Shown piece after piece: positions 9,435 to 19,033 of a stretch of DNA of 63,182 nt. The notes beneath the pieces are model-generated. The model made no database searches. It saw nothing but the letters and a program-made list of their open reading frames with translations, and had not been told where the DNA came from. Source of the stretch: Treponemataceae bacterium (GTDB taxonomy: Bacteria; Spirochaetota; Spirochaetia; Treponematales; Treponemataceae); assembly GCA_024680915.1 (NCBI GenBank), contig JAILBN010000029.1, positions 1-63,182 of the forward strand, given 5' to 3'. The translations under genes were made by a program, and so were the position numbers. The stretch's first letter is position 1, and each line of letters opens with the position of its first letter.

Positions 9435-10199
9435 TCACGGAGCACTCATATTGAACCATATGCCGTTGTATCTTTCCCTGATGGCGGAGGGCGGCATATG
9501 GCGTTCGTTTTTATAGAAGGTGGAGAAAGATGATACGGAGCTGAAGCCTAAAGAATCTGCAGCCTCTGAAATATTCGCCCCCTGGATGATAAGCTTGGTG
9601 GCTATGTCAGCTTTATACATCGCTATGTACTTGTGAGGGGTAAAGCCCATATCTTTCCTGAAGCACCTTATAAAATGATCCTCGTTCACATTTATATTTT
9701 TTGCCACACCCCCGACAGTAAGCTCTCTTATATCACTTTTACTTATAAACTCCACCGCAGCCTGAGTCACCTGACTTTTGTAGGTATTCACAGGGATATA
9801 TCCACGAAGCAGGGCTACGAGAGTCTGGAAGTAAGCAGGCCCCAGCTCCATAGCCCTGGCACGGCAGGAAAAAGAATCCTGTATAGACTGCATAAGAGGA
9901 AGAAGCCCGGGAATGCTGCTTCCGTCGACCTCAACGATATCAGCGAAAAAGCTGTTGGTATAGGACAGGAAATCAAAATAAATGTGGTCAACAGGGTCTT
10001 GTGGATCCTGGGAAACCTTGAAGGCAGGATTCAGAGGAAAAATATAAAGATGATTTTTCAGAAGCTTTTTTTCCTGCCGGTAAAATGCAGTCCCGTTTAT
10101 GATAAAATGAATGCGGTTCGTAAGATAGAATGGGTATTTATCCCACACGAGAGGATTGTAAAGCCTGCCGCATTGCTGCATAACATAAGAGTGCTCCAT
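9435..10199 (-). CDS. AraC-family transcriptional regulator
   Basis: 254 residues from the chosen ATG. An N-terminal cupin-like ligand-binding part (~10-110, with HLYIFPLNPAFKV) is followed by two helix-turn-helix motifs in the last 100 residues (VGGVAKNINVNEDHFIRCF and GANISEAADSLGFSSVSSFS). The final block is the AraC signature. Longer in-frame starts exist at 10244 and 10280. The ATG at 10199 is preferred because the protein then begins just before the domain, but no clear ribosome site supports any of the three. It is divergent from a two-gene ABC exporter and most likely controls it (inference from layout). Confidence 0.85.
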   Translation of the reverse strand: MEHSYVMQQCGRLYNPLVWDKYPFYLTNRIHFIINGTAFYRQEKKLLKNHLYIFPLNPAFKVSQDPQDPVDHIYFDFLSYTNSFFADIVEVDGSSIPGLLPLMQSIQDSFSCRARAMELGPAYFQTLVALLRGYIPVNTYKSQVTQAAVEFISKSDIRELTVGGVAKNINVNEDHFIRCFRKDMGFTPHKYIAMYKADIATKLIIQGANISEAADSLGFSSVSSFSTFYKNERHMPPSAIRERYNGIWFNMSAP

Positions 10200-10290
10200 A
10201 ATAACACAATATATGCAAAGTCGATTTTTGTAAACATTCCGCATAATTTTGACATATACAATTTTCTGTAAAAAACACATCCTATTATAT

Positions 10291-12198
10291 ATGACTCCAT
10301 TTACATTCGGTTTGCACTATTATAAGCGTAATGTACCTCTCGCTCTATTCGTACAGCTTCTAAGCTTCATAGCCCTGACTGCAGATCTGCTGCTCCCTCT
10401 CATAATGGAGCTTTTCATAGATTACGTGATCTGCGAGAATATTCCTGACAGCACGCATATTTTCTATTTCCTGCTGGATGGACGAGCGGGCGAAGTCCAC
10501 ACCTTCAAGCTTTTCTTCCACATAGCCTTGTTCTACCTGGGACTTCTTCTTATAAGACTAGTACTCATCTATGTAAGGAACGTCTTGAACCAGGTGCTGG
10601 GACTAAGACTGGAAACAAAGCTAAGGGAAGTAACTTACAAAAAGCTCATGGAGCTGGATTCCCAGACAATAACCGGATATAACTCCGGAGAGCTTCTGCA
10701 AACAATAAACTCTGACACTATCATGTACAAGGATCTTTTCAGCCACATCTACCCCAACATCCTTGATGCCCTCTTCGTCCTCGCCATAAGCGTTGTTATG
10801 CTCTACAAGATAAATCCATGGCTTCTGCTCATTCCAGGCTGTCTTACTCCTTTTTTCATAATCGGACTACAGAAATTCAAGAAAAAAGCAAGGGAAAATT
10901 ACCTTACGATCCGGAAAAACAACAGCGGCATGAATCTGACGGTACAAGAGAACATAGAGGCCGTAAGACTTGTCCGTGCCTTCACCAACGAAGATTTTGA
11001 GAAGCAGAAATTTGACAAAGCAAACGAGACTCTTAAAAACTCCCACCTGAAGCAGATTCGACTTTCTGCGAAATTCGAGGTGCTTTTCAGTTCCCTAAAA
11101 CAGTTCGCCTACATCGGAACCCTGGCCATCGGGGCCATACTCGTAATAAAAGGCCAGTTTTTCGTCGGCTTCCTTGTAGCTTGTGCCAACTACGTAATGA
11201 AGATTGTCCAGTATGTAACTCAGATAAACACATCCATCTTCATAATGCAGCAGATGAACGTGGCAGGATTGAAAATGATGGATTTCATGAAGCGTCCGTC
11301 AAAGGTAAAAGACGTGAAGGCGGAAGAAAAAGAGGCCGCCGCCCAGAAGCTCTCAAAAGAGCAACTTTCAAAGCCTGACATAAAAATCGATGACATAAGC
11401 CTTGAAATCAACGGAAAGCGGATACTTTCCCATATCTCCCTTGATATACCTTATGGAAAGAAGGTGGGAATCACAGGAAGCACGGGCAGCGGAAAAAGTA
11501 TGCTCCTGGAGGCTCTCCTAAGGAACTATGAGCTGACAGGAGGCAGAATAACAATATCTGATACAGACAGCCGGGAACTCCCTCTGGAAACACTCAGAAG
11601 CGAGTTTGCCTGCGTTTTCCAAGAAGCCTTCCTTTTCTCGAACACAATTTCCTCAAACATAGAGTATACAGACGATGTCTATGCAGAATCCAAGGGTGAT
11701 GAGCAGGAAAGAACCATAAAGGCTGCAAAAGATGCCCAAGCCCACGAATTCATAGAAAAAATGCCTCTCAAATACGACACTATCGTGGGAGAGAGAGGAA
11801 TAGGTATATCAGGAGGTCAGAAGCAAAGGCTTTCCATAGCTCGCTCCCTCTACAAGAATTCCCCTGTTCTTATTCTTGATGATTCCACCAGCGCCCTGGA
11901 CATAGAGACTGAGAAAGACCTTCTCAATTGTCTTTCTCAGGAATACCCAGACAGAACCCTGCTTATAAGCGCCCACAGGCTGTCCTCCGTTGTGGACTGT
12001 GACGAGATAATCTACCTGAAGGACGGAGAGATAGTGGAAAGGGGAAGCTTCCAGGAGCTTATGGCTTTGAAGGGTCATTTCGCGGCTGTTTATGAAATAC
12101 AGGAAGAGCAGAATAAATCCGTAATGAATTTTGATTCCGTAATAACAGCTCATGATTATCAGTCTTTCAGTGAAAGAATAGGTAGGAGGGCAAACTGA
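10291..12198 (+). CDS. ABC exporter half-transporter, subunit 1 (degenerate-site type)
   Basis: 635 residues: a six-helix type IV exporter membrane domain (~1-310) and a nucleotide-binding domain (~370-615). Walker A is GSTGSGKS, the signature ISGGQKQR, and Walker B VLILDDSTSALD. Aspartate there replaces the catalytic glutamate. The next gene has the complementary pattern (intact Walker B glutamate, altered signature). Together they fit a heterodimeric exporter with one active and one degenerate ATP site, as in the TM287/288 class. The start at 10291 is chosen over 10249, which would add an unrelated hydrophobic tail; neither has a good ribosome site. The substrate is unknown; drugs, lipids or peptides are possible. 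The AraC gene is divergent. Confidence 0.88.
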   Translation: MTPFTFGLHYYKRNVPLALFVQLLSFIALTADLLLPLIMELFIDYVICENIPDSTHIFYFLLDGRAGEVHTFKLFFHIALFYLGLLLIRLVLIYVRNVLNQVLGLRLETKLREVTYKKLMELDSQTITGYNSGELLQTINSDTIMYKDLFSHIYPNILDALFVLAISVVMLYKINPWLLLIPGCLTPFFIIGLQKFKKKARENYLTIRKNNSGMNLTVQENIEAVRLVRAFTNEDFEKQKFDKANETLKNSHLKQIRLSAKFEVLFSSLKQFAYIGTLAIGAILVIKGQFFVGFLVACANYVMKIVQYVTQINTSIFIMQQMNVAGLKMMDFMKRPSKVKDVKAEEKEAAAQKLSKEQLSKPDIKIDDISLEINGKRILSHISLDIPYGKKVGITGSTGSGKSMLLEALLRNYELTGGRITISDTDSRELPLETLRSEFACVFQEAFLFSNTISSNIEYTDDVYAESKGDEQERTIKAAKDAQAHEFIEKMPLKYDTIVGERGIGISGGQKQRLSIARSLYKNSPVLILDDSTSALDIETEKDLLNCLSQEYPDRTLLISAHRLSSVVDCDEIIYLKDGEIVERGSFQELMALKGHFAAVYEIQEEQNKSVMNFDSVITAHDYQSFSERIGRRAN

Positions 12199-12199
12199 A

Positions 12200-13975
12200 A
12201 TGGCTCAAAAAAACACATATTTCCAGAATGAGATAATTTACACGAAAATCGATATACACCAGTTCCGCCGTATAATAAGGTATATTCTGCCCTTCAAGAA
12301 AATTTTCATCTTCGTTTTTTTCCTGATGCTGGGGGCAGCTATCGTATCCATGATACCACCTGTACTGCTGCGAAGGATTATAAATGAGACCGTATACAGC
12401 AAAGACACGAAGGAGCTTATCCTTATAATAGCAGGAATGGTCCTTCTGGCAGGAATTGAGATTGCAGTCACATACGTACAGCAGACCCTTATGGGAAAAC
12501 TGGGACATGGAATAATAGCTGACATAAGGAAAGACGTTTTCTACAGGCTGCAGGAGCTTTCCTTCGATTATTTTGATTCAAAGCCCAACGGGAAAATCGT
12601 AGTCCGTGTAACGGAATACGTGAACAATCTTGCAAACTTCTTCACTAACACCGTCGTCCAGCTCCTGATTTATATAGTGAAAATTGTGACGGTAGTTTTT
12701 TTCATGCTGGCTATAAGTCCGAAGCTTACGCTGATTGTTATCCTATCTGTCGTACCTATGATGGTAATTGTGATGCTCCTGCGCTCCGTCGTGAAAAAAA
12801 TGTTCTCCAGGCTCCGGGCCTATAACTCGAACAGAACGGCCTTCGCAGTGGAATCCATCATGGGCGAGAAAATCATAAAGAACAGCAACAGAGGGGAAGT
12901 CAACCGCCATATCCTCATGGATATACACGAAATATGCGCCACCCAGTGGAGGCATATAGTGGAAGTGAACCAGCTGAATACTCCGGTGACAGAAGTCTTC
13001 TGGAATATAGGTACCTTGGCCATGTTCGCAGTCGCTCTGGCCGCTGTCCTGTCAGGAGACCTTTCCATGAACGCAGGTACAGTCGTCGCCTTCACAAGCT
13101 ACATGAGCATTTTTTCAGGTCCTATAACCCAGATTGCCCAGATTATCCAACAACTGGCACAGATTACCAGCGACTTGGAGCACGTCTTCGACACGATAGA
13201 TTCTCCTATAGACATAAAAGACAAGAACGGCGCCGAGACACTTAATGAAGTGAACGGACAGGTAGACCTTAATGACATAACCTTTGCCTATGACAAGGGT
13301 GTAAACATATTGGAGCACGTGAACCTGCATGTGAAAAAGGGAGAAACTATAGCTCTCGTGGGACCCACCGGTGCAGGCAAAACCACTATAATCAACATGC
13401 TGACCAGATTCTATGACGTGCAGGAAGGCAGCGTCTGCATCGACGGCCACAACGTAAAGGACTTAACGCTGGAAAGCCTGAGGAAGAAGGTGGGTGTCCT
13501 TATGCAGGATCCTTTCATGTTCAAGGGGACCATACTTGAGAATATCCGCTACGGAAGGCTGGATGCCACAGATGAGGAATGTATGGCCGCCGCCAGGAAG
13601 ATTCATGCAGATTTGTGCATAGACAAGCTTCCAGGCGGCTACTTGCATGAGCTGGACGAAAGAGGCGCAGGGCTTTCTGCAGGAGAGAAGCAGATGATCA
13701 GTTTCGCAAGAATAGTCCTAAAAAATCCTTCAGTGGTCATCCTGGACGAAGCGACCAGCTCCATAGACACAGAGACAGAAATGCTCATAAAGCAGGCTCT
13801 GGATATAATAACAGAAGGAAGAACCACCTTCATAGTCGCCCACCGTCTATCCACTATAAGAAACGCTGACAAAATCCTCTATATAGCGAACAAGGGAATA
13901 GCGGAAGAAGGCTCCCACCAGGAGCTTATGGCAAAAAAAGGGCTGTACTACAAACTGAGTACAGCCGCAAGCTGA
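12200..13975 (+). CDS. ABC exporter half-transporter, subunit 2
   Basis: 591 residues, same build as the preceding gene: six membrane helices (~25-320) then an ATPase domain (~345-585). Walker A is GPTGAGKT and Walker B VVILDEATSSID, with the catalytic glutamate present. The signature is LSAGEKQM instead of LSGGQ. Since the signature of one subunit completes the ATP site of the other, this altered signature faces the partner's degenerate Walker B, giving one weak and one active site. The start is one base after the partner's stop, with GGAGG upstream, so the two are co-translated. The 3' end of this gene carries, on the other strand, the terminator of the hydrogenase-receptor gene. Confidence 0.9.
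   Translation: MAQKNTYFQNEIIYTKIDIHQFRRIIRYILPFKKIFIFVFFLMLGAAIVSMIPPVLLRRIINETVYSKDTKELILIIAGMVLLAGIEIAVTYVQQTLMGKLGHGIIADIRKDVFYRLQELSFDYFDSKPNGKIVVRVTEYVNNLANFFTNTVVQLLIYIVKIVTVVFFMLAISPKLTLIVILSVVPMMVIVMLLRSVVKKMFSRLRAYNSNRTAFAVESIMGEKIIKNSNRGEVNRHILMDIHEICATQWRHIVEVNQLNTPVTEVFWNIGTLAMFAVALAAVLSGDLSMNAGTVVAFTSYMSIFSGPITQIAQIIQQLAQITSDLEHVFDTIDSPIDIKDKNGAETLNEVNGQVDLNDITFAYDKGVNILEHVNLHVKKGETIALVGPTGAGKTTIINMLTRFYDVQEGSVCIDGHNVKDLTLESLRKKVGVLMQDPFMFKGTILENIRYGRLDATDEECMAAARKIHADLCIDKLPGGYLHELDERGAGLSAGEKQMISFARIVLKNPSVVILDEATSSIDTETEMLIKQALDIITEGRTTFIVAHRLSTIRNADKILYIANKGIAEEGSHQELMAKKGLYYKLSTAAS
13932..13966 (-). terminator. Intrinsic terminator of the hydrogenase-receptor gene, inside the ABC gene
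   Basis: Read on the - strand, GGCTGTACT pairs with AGTACAGCC (8-base loop) and is followed at once by CTTTTTTT. It lies ~31 bases past the stop of the - strand gene (13997) and within the last codons of the + strand ABC gene (13975), so coding sequence doubles as a terminator for the convergent gene. Confidence 0.75.
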
Positions 13976-13996
13976 TCAAAGAAGAAGAAGCAAGGC

Positions 13997-16066
13997 TTAT
14001 TCAGCCAACTCCTTTATATTCTGTTTTATCAGCATAGTACCTTTGAGCAGGTTGTCAGCTGCTTCGGAAACAGCCTGCTCGGATTCCTTCAATTTCGCGA
14101 TAGAGGCAAGGACTTGCTCACCGCCCTTGTTCTGTTCATTGACAGCATAAAGAACTTCAGTCTCCTGTTCCTTCACCTTATCAGAAAGATTGACTATCTC
14201 AGCAAAATCCGACTGCATGATTTTTGTCTTATCATAGGTGGTATCTATACTCTTCTTTATCTTATCAAGCACCTTATGGATATTCTTTGCCTGGCTGCTG
14301 GAACTTTCAGCCAGCTTACGGATCTCGTCGGCGACGACAGCGAAGCCGGCGCCGGCAGAACCAGCATGAGCTGCCTCAATGGCGGCATTCATAGCAAGAA
14401 GGTTGGTCTGGCTTGAGATAGACTGGATCATCTTGCTCATCTCCGCCAATCCCTGAGAATCCTGCTCAATTCCGGCCACAAGGTTGGTCACATCCGTCAA
14501 GTTTGTGTTTCCGCTGGCAGTCGCTCCTTCAAGCTCTTTTACGACAGTGAAGGTTTTCTCCAATATAGTAGTTATGGAATTAATGTTTTTTATCATCTCT
14601 TCTATGGCAGAAGAGGAATCTACGACTATCTCGCTCATAACCTTGGTCTGGCCTACAAGAGAACCTACGTTGGACTCGTTCTCCTCCAGCTTGGATACAC
14701 TTACGTTGCTCACTTCCTTTATGGTTTCTTTTATTTTCTCGGAAAGAACTCTCTCATGAACCTTCACATTCTCGTTCATAAGATAGTGGTGGCAATTCTC
14801 GCGCTTGTTTATTCCGTTATAAATAGCTATTGCCATATCCTCACAAGACGAATAGCCGCATGCCCCACAATCCAGGAAATCCTTTTTGTCCTTCTTTCCC
14901 ATCTGCTGATATATATTTTCAAGCTCCTTCTCTGAGGGCATCTTTATCAAGGAATGGAAAACACTGCTCCTGTCCTTATAGGATCTTTTATACAAATCCT
15001 CTCTCCAGAATTGGTTAATCGTCTTATCCAGCTTCCTGCGTCCAAAAAAAGTAGCTGACTTCAAAGACTTTACCCTGTTTTTCATTCTGTTTTCGATATA
15101 CGACTCAAGCTCGTCAAGACCAAGCTCTTGATTCACAGTTCCTGCTCCGCAGTTACAACCACGCTCACAGTTCAGACAGTCCACCACAGGACAGGCCAAT
15201 TCTTTTCCTTTTTTGAGCGATTCAGACAGCTCCTTGAAATAAGCAGACATAGTGGGCTGTCCTTCAATCTTTCGTATTTTATCAGAGATGCCCGGAATAA
15301 ATCTTTCAGCCGTCCTCATTAATCCACCCGGCGTCGAGTAAAGAACTGCCCGTTCAGCAGGAGGATTGTCGTAGGGAACCTTAGGATATTTAGAAAGGGA
15401 TATATTATTTTTCTCAAGGTAATCGGTCACGGACTTCATCGCCACATTGAAATCGCCCAGGCCGTTTTCATCGAATTCCCGTCTTTTCGCGAAACAAGGA
15501 GATATGGCTGCCATCTTATAACCTTTGTACTGAGGATAAAAATGACGTATCATGGAGAAGGTATGGGCCATAGGACTATCTGCGGGAGACAGATAAGGAA
15601 GGAGATCACTTTGATAAAGCTCGATATAGGTCACAAGAGCCGGACAGGGCTGGGAAATCATAAGCTTGGGATTGTTCTTTTTGATGTATTCTATATATGA
15701 TTTAGTAGTCAGCTCCGCACCGAAGGAAACATCAAAAACAGCCTTCACACCTATGGATTTGAGGAATCCATTCAGCTCCAGATCCTTACCACGGAAATTC
15801 GCAGCTACAGCAGGAGCAACTATGGCAAGTACCTTCTCCCCTTTTCGCAAGGCTTCCATGAAGGAGTCAAAGTCATCAAGACCATATCTGGCTCCATGAG
15901 TGCATACAGAAATACAGGCCCCGCACCCAATACAAAGCTGCTCATTAATCTTAACATAATCGCCAGAACCGTCATTACAGAATTTAGAAGGACACACAGA
16001 AATGCATCTATGACAGTTCACACATTTTTCAGCATCGACATAAATAACAGGTTTCAGTTTTTCCAT
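13997..16066 (-). CDS. Sensory [FeFe]-hydrogenase fused to a methyl-accepting signalling domain
   Basis: 689-residue soluble protein with, in order: two [4Fe-4S] ferredoxin motifs (C15-C18-C21-C25 and C45-C48-C51-C55); an [FeFe]-hydrogenase H-cluster domain (~75-330) with C141 (SQPCPA), C191 (SPCFAK), C300 and C304 (CLNCERGC) as likely cluster ligands; a further four-cysteine domain C400-C403-C408-C425; and a chemoreceptor signalling domain (~435-689, tip [20 protein letters not shown]). In catalytic enzymes the first cluster loop reads TSCCP and its first Cys relays protons; here that position is Pro (P140). This suggests a hydrogen or redox sensor rather than a turnover enzyme (inference; resembles HydS-type group C proteins). 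No membrane helices. It has its own promoter and terminator. Confidence 0.88.
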   Translation of the reverse strand: MEKLKPVIYVDAEKCVNCHRCISVCPSKFCNDGSGDYVKINEQLCIGCGACISVCTHGARYGLDDFDSFMEALRKGEKVLAIVAPAVAANFRGKDLELNGFLKSIGVKAVFDVSFGAELTTKSYIEYIKKNNPKLMISQPCPALVTYIELYQSDLLPYLSPADSPMAHTFSMIRHFYPQYKGYKMAAISPCFAKRREFDENGLGDFNVAMKSVTDYLEKNNISLSKYPKVPYDNPPAERAVLYSTPGGLMRTAERFIPGISDKIRKIEGQPTMSAYFKELSESLKKGKELACPVVDCLNCERGCNCGAGTVNQELGLDELESYIENRMKNRVKSLKSATFFGRRKLDKTINQFWREDLYKRSYKDRSSVFHSLIKMPSEKELENIYQQMGKKDKKDFLDCGACGYSSCEDMAIAIYNGINKRENCHHYLMNENVKVHERVLSEKIKETIKEVSNVSVSKLEENESNVGSLVGQTKVMSEIVVDSSSAIEEMIKNINSITTILEKTFTVVKELEGATASGNTNLTDVTNLVAGIEQDSQGLAEMSKMIQSISSQTNLLAMNAAIEAAHAGSAGAGFAVVADEIRKLAESSSSQAKNIHKVLDKIKKSIDTTYDKTKIMQSDFAEIVNLSDKVKEQETEVLYAVNEQNKGGEQVLASIAKLKESEQAVSEAADNLLKGTMLIKQNIKELAE

Positions 16067-16086
16067 ACAACACTACTCTTAATAAA

Positions 16087-16115
16087 ACTATACTTCCGAA
16101 TATTCTTTAACGCAA
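16087..16115 (-). promoter_or_regulatory. Promoter of the hydrogenase-receptor gene
   Basis: TTGCGT (16110-16115 on -) and TATAGT (16087-16092) are 17 bases apart, 20 bases ahead of the ATG. The -35 box lies just downstream of an A/T-rich hairpin (CTCCAAAAT at 16124-16132 with ATTTTGGAG at 16155-16163) that may be a second terminator for the upstream gene. Confidence 0.6.
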
Positions 16116-16180
16116 GAAAAAATCTCCAAAATCTTTTCTTTTTTTACAAAAAAAATTTTGGAGATAATAAAAAAATATAA

Positions 16181-16232
16181 AAAACTCCTGGCCATCCCCA
16201 TATCAAGAAGGAGATATGAACCAGGAGTTTTT
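16181..16232 (-). terminator. Intrinsic terminator of the flavin reductase gene
   Basis: CCAGGAGTTTT (16221-16231) pairs with AAAACTCCTGG (16181-16191). Read on the - strand the second arm runs into TTTT and a T/A-rich tail, 27 bases after the stop at 16259. The loop is long (about 29 bases). Confidence 0.65.
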
Positions 16233-16258
16233 GTTAAAAGCTATGAAATAAGAATATT

Positions 16259-18784
16259 TTAGTTATCGGATTTTATAGCGTTTGCTGCTGTACGACCGGA
16301 AACGAAAATCTCAACGATAGCGTTTCCGCCGAGTCTGTTACCACCGTGTATACCACCAGTAACCTCACCAGCGGCATAAAGTCCCTTGATTATGTTTCCA
16401 TTCGTGTCCAGGACATGCCGGTTGATATCAACACGGAGACCGCCCATGGTGTGGTGTGTCGAAGGAGCCATAATCCTGATTTTGAGAGGAACTCCATCAA
16501 GTTTGTATGTGGATACATCGTAGGAACCGTCTGCCTTCTTCTCGGCTTCACCGATAAGAGCTGTCCATCCTGTCTTGTTGACAGGCAGACTGCTTTCTGT
16601 TCCTGTCATAAGGGCATGGTCATAGTCTTCTATTTCCTTCCTTACGACATCGGCATCTGCTGTAATACCCAGCTCCTTGAACAAGGCTCCCAGCTGGTCT
16701 ATAGTGCGCTCATACTGACGCCACTCCACATCACTCTTCCAGGCATCGCTTCCTGGTCTTCCATAAGGATATGGTCCCTGGATAGGCTGTGTGCTGTTGG
16801 CGATCTCGATGAAAACACCCTTCACATTGTTGCGCTCGATACCGTTCTCGAATTCTTTGAGAGAAAGAACGTCACGTTCGCTTGTCTCGTTTACGAAACG
16901 TTTACCTGTCGTAGGATTGATATATACGGTGTAGTTTCCGCCACCAAAGGCCAACTGACCATTATCAATCCAAGAAATAGGCATAAGCTGTGTATACTCA
17001 AGACCTGTCACGTCCGCACCGGCTTCCCGTCCCATCCTGATACCGTCACCCTGCATAGAAGAACGGTTGGTTGTCTGAGTCCTATTGGTGATCTTATCTT
17101 TCTGCCAGTATTCGTTAGTCTCGATAACCTTTGTGATGTTGGCAGCATAACCACCTGTAGCAAGAACTACACCTTTCGTAGCGTGGGCTGTAACCTGGGT
17201 GCCATCGTACATCTCTGCCTTAACACCTGTCACTACACCGTTCTCTACGATAAGTTCCTTAGCTTCTGTACGGCGCATGATCTTGTTTACGCCAGCTGCC
17301 TCATTGATCGTCTCAAGAGGATACTTGAAGTAGGTTCCCCACTGCATAGCAGTCGGGCCTGTCTTGAGATAATCATTCTCACGCTGCCAAAGAGCACCGA
17401 CGATTGTAGGCTGTGTAGCGTTGTCGAAAGCGGATCCCTGAGCCACCAGCCAGTCTTTAAGATCCTGACCATCCCTGATGAACTGGCAGACCAGGTCATA
17501 ATTTCCGTAAATCCAGCTGGTGAAATCTGCGTTAGGACGGAGTCCACCATAGTATGTCTGGAAGATATGGAGGTTGACTGTCGAGAACAGGGTAAGAGCA
17601 GACTCATTCTTTCCCTTCTTAAGCTGAGGCTCTGCCCAGGCCAGGTAATCCTTGATTTCCTGCTTAAGGGCTTTCAGGACAGGCAGATATTCCTGATGGA
17701 CACCGTGGGTTGAAAGTCTTTCGATGTCACCAGCCTCAAACCAGTCCTTTGCTCCTGTCGGGTCGAAAGGCTTCTCGCTCCAGTTGAGGATTGTCTTAAG
17801 GACAGCGATATTACCGTTAGCCATCTTTACTTTTTCATAGGTTTTTCCATCACCGGAATAAACACCTGTTGTTGCATCTGGTCTGTCCGGCTCCCAGCAG
17901 AGGTAAGGCATTACAGACTGGTACTGACCGCCAGAAACAACAGTATTACCACCGACTTCCGCATTCTTCTCGATTATGAGGACTTTATAGCCGTTCTGTA
18001 CTGACTGAGCGGCAGCAGCGATACCTGCTCCACCTGCACCGACTACAATTACGTCGTAGGTCTCATCGATAGGAGCCTGGGCTGTATGAACTATGGTATT
18101 TTTCTTGAAGTCGTCAAGCTTTGAAGCTCCGGCCTGCTTTGCCGCATCATTAAGAGCGTTGCGGACAGCAAGAGATGTGAAGGTCGCTCCAGAGACAACG
18201 TCGATGCCGGAACCGTTGGCGGCGATTGCATCAGCGAACATGATGTCGTAGGCTGGTGTACCTACGTGAGCTGTTTCTTTTTCGGAGTTGATCTTGATAT
18301 CTGTGATCGCACTGTCGCTGAAGGTCACATCAAGAACCACAGGGCCATTCATACCCTGAGCTGTTCCTGTGTAGGTACCAGCCTTATATTTGATCGCGAC
18401 ATTTTTCCAAGCTTCTTTAGGAGCTGAAGCTGATGAGGAGCCACCCGCATTAACCAAGGCGTTGTCCACAGCCTTGATGATAGCTTCAGATGTAACTGTA
18501 GCGCCAGATTCCACATCAACCTTCGTTGACTGGGCTTTAACGATTTTTGCCGGGATTTCAGTTATTGCGGCATCAGCAATACCCTGTGTCTCAACGTGAT
18601 CAGTTACTTTCACTGAAGAGATTTTTCCACCAGAAACAACGACACTGACAGAAAGTGGTCCGTTGCGGCCATCTGCAGTACCTGCGTAAGTACCATCACT
18701 GTACTTCTTTGAGCATGACGAAAGGCTTATTACCATCGTAATGATGCAAAGAGCAAGCACCCCACCTAAAATTTTTTTTCTCAT
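16259..18784 (-). CDS. Exported FAD/FMN ene-reductase (fumarate reductase-like) lipoprotein
   Basis: 841 residues from the ATG at 18784 (AAGGAAGG just upstream; an upstream in-frame start would break the signal peptide). A lipobox ISLSSC places the lipid-bearing Cys at 24. Two FMN-binding domains follow, each with a covalent-flavin motif (SGATVT, acceptor T98; SGATFT, T203) that would be loaded by ApbE. Then comes an FAD domain (VIVVGAGGAGIAAAA from ~245) and the catalytic region. The Arg of FVNETSERD matches the proton-donor Arg of fumarate reductases and HHTMGG matches a substrate His. The usual HPT triad is TQLMPI, so fumarate may not be the substrate; urocanate, acrylates or others are possible. 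It probably works outside the inner membrane as an electron sink. Confidence 0.85.
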   Translation of the reverse strand: MRKKILGGVLALCIITMVISLSSCSKKYSDGTYAGTADGRNGPLSVSVVVSGGKISSVKVTDHVETQGIADAAITEIPAKIVKAQSTKVDVESGATVTSEAIIKAVDNALVNAGGSSSASAPKEAWKNVAIKYKAGTYTGTAQGMNGPVVLDVTFSDSAITDIKINSEKETAHVGTPAYDIMFADAIAANGSGIDVVSGATFTSLAVRNALNDAAKQAGASKLDDFKKNTIVHTAQAPIDETYDVIVVGAGGAGIAAAAQSVQNGYKVLIIEKNAEVGGNTVVSGGQYQSVMPYLCWEPDRPDATTGVYSGDGKTYEKVKMANGNIAVLKTILNWSEKPFDPTGAKDWFEAGDIERLSTHGVHQEYLPVLKALKQEIKDYLAWAEPQLKKGKNESALTLFSTVNLHIFQTYYGGLRPNADFTSWIYGNYDLVCQFIRDGQDLKDWLVAQGSAFDNATQPTIVGALWQRENDYLKTGPTAMQWGTYFKYPLETINEAAGVNKIMRRTEAKELIVENGVVTGVKAEMYDGTQVTAHATKGVVLATGGYAANITKVIETNEYWQKDKITNRTQTTNRSSMQGDGIRMGREAGADVTGLEYTQLMPISWIDNGQLAFGGGNYTVYINPTTGKRFVNETSERDVLSLKEFENGIERNNVKGVFIEIANSTQPIQGPYPYGRPGSDAWKSDVEWRQYERTIDQLGALFKELGITADADVVRKEIEDYDHALMTGTESSLPVNKTGWTALIGEAEKKADGSYDVSTYKLDGVPLKIRIMAPSTHHTMGGLRVDINRHVLDTNGNIIKGLYAAGEVTGGIHGGNRLGGNAIVEIFVSGRTAANAIKSDN

Positions 18785-18869
18785 TTTTCCTTCCTTGGTT
18801 TTATTTTTTATCCGGAAAAACCGTATAAAAAAACAGATTCTTTTTGACAAAGAATCATACCAAATAATT

Positions 18870-18898
18870 ACTATATCACAAATATTACTTTACAACAA
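18870..18898 (-). promoter_or_regulatory. Promoter of the flavin reductase gene
   Basis: TTGTTG (18893-18898 on -) and TATAGT (18870-18875) are 17 bases apart. The ~80-base leader contains a hairpin (GATTCTTT with AAAGAATC, 18836-18856) that could be regulatory or stabilising. Confidence 0.55.
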
Positions 18899-18972
18899 CG
18901 ATATTTTTCCACATCTAATATCTCCAATTATCCAATTATATTCATTTGAACGACTTTAAAATTTAAAAAAAA

Positions 18973-18998
18973 GACTCCGCCATAAAAAAGGCGGAGCC
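18973..18998 (-). terminator. Intrinsic terminator of paaK
   Basis: GGCTCCGCC and GGCGGAGTC form a G+C-rich stem with an 8-base A/T loop. On the - strand the second arm is followed by TTTTTTTT. It lies ~35 bases after the paaK stop. Confidence 0.85.
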
Positions 18999-19033
18999 TT
19001 CAGCAGCCAGGTAAACTCCTGACTCAAAAAGTC

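Noticed and set aside
16124-16163. Attenuator in the leader of the hydrogenase-receptor gene
   Set aside because: The hairpin lies upstream of the predicted -10 and -35 boxes, so it would not be in that transcript; more likely a second terminator for the upstream gene.
16346-17713. Long + strand frame of 455 residues across the flavin reductase gene
   Set aside because: It is a shadow of the real - strand gene, with no ribosome site and no recognisable domain.
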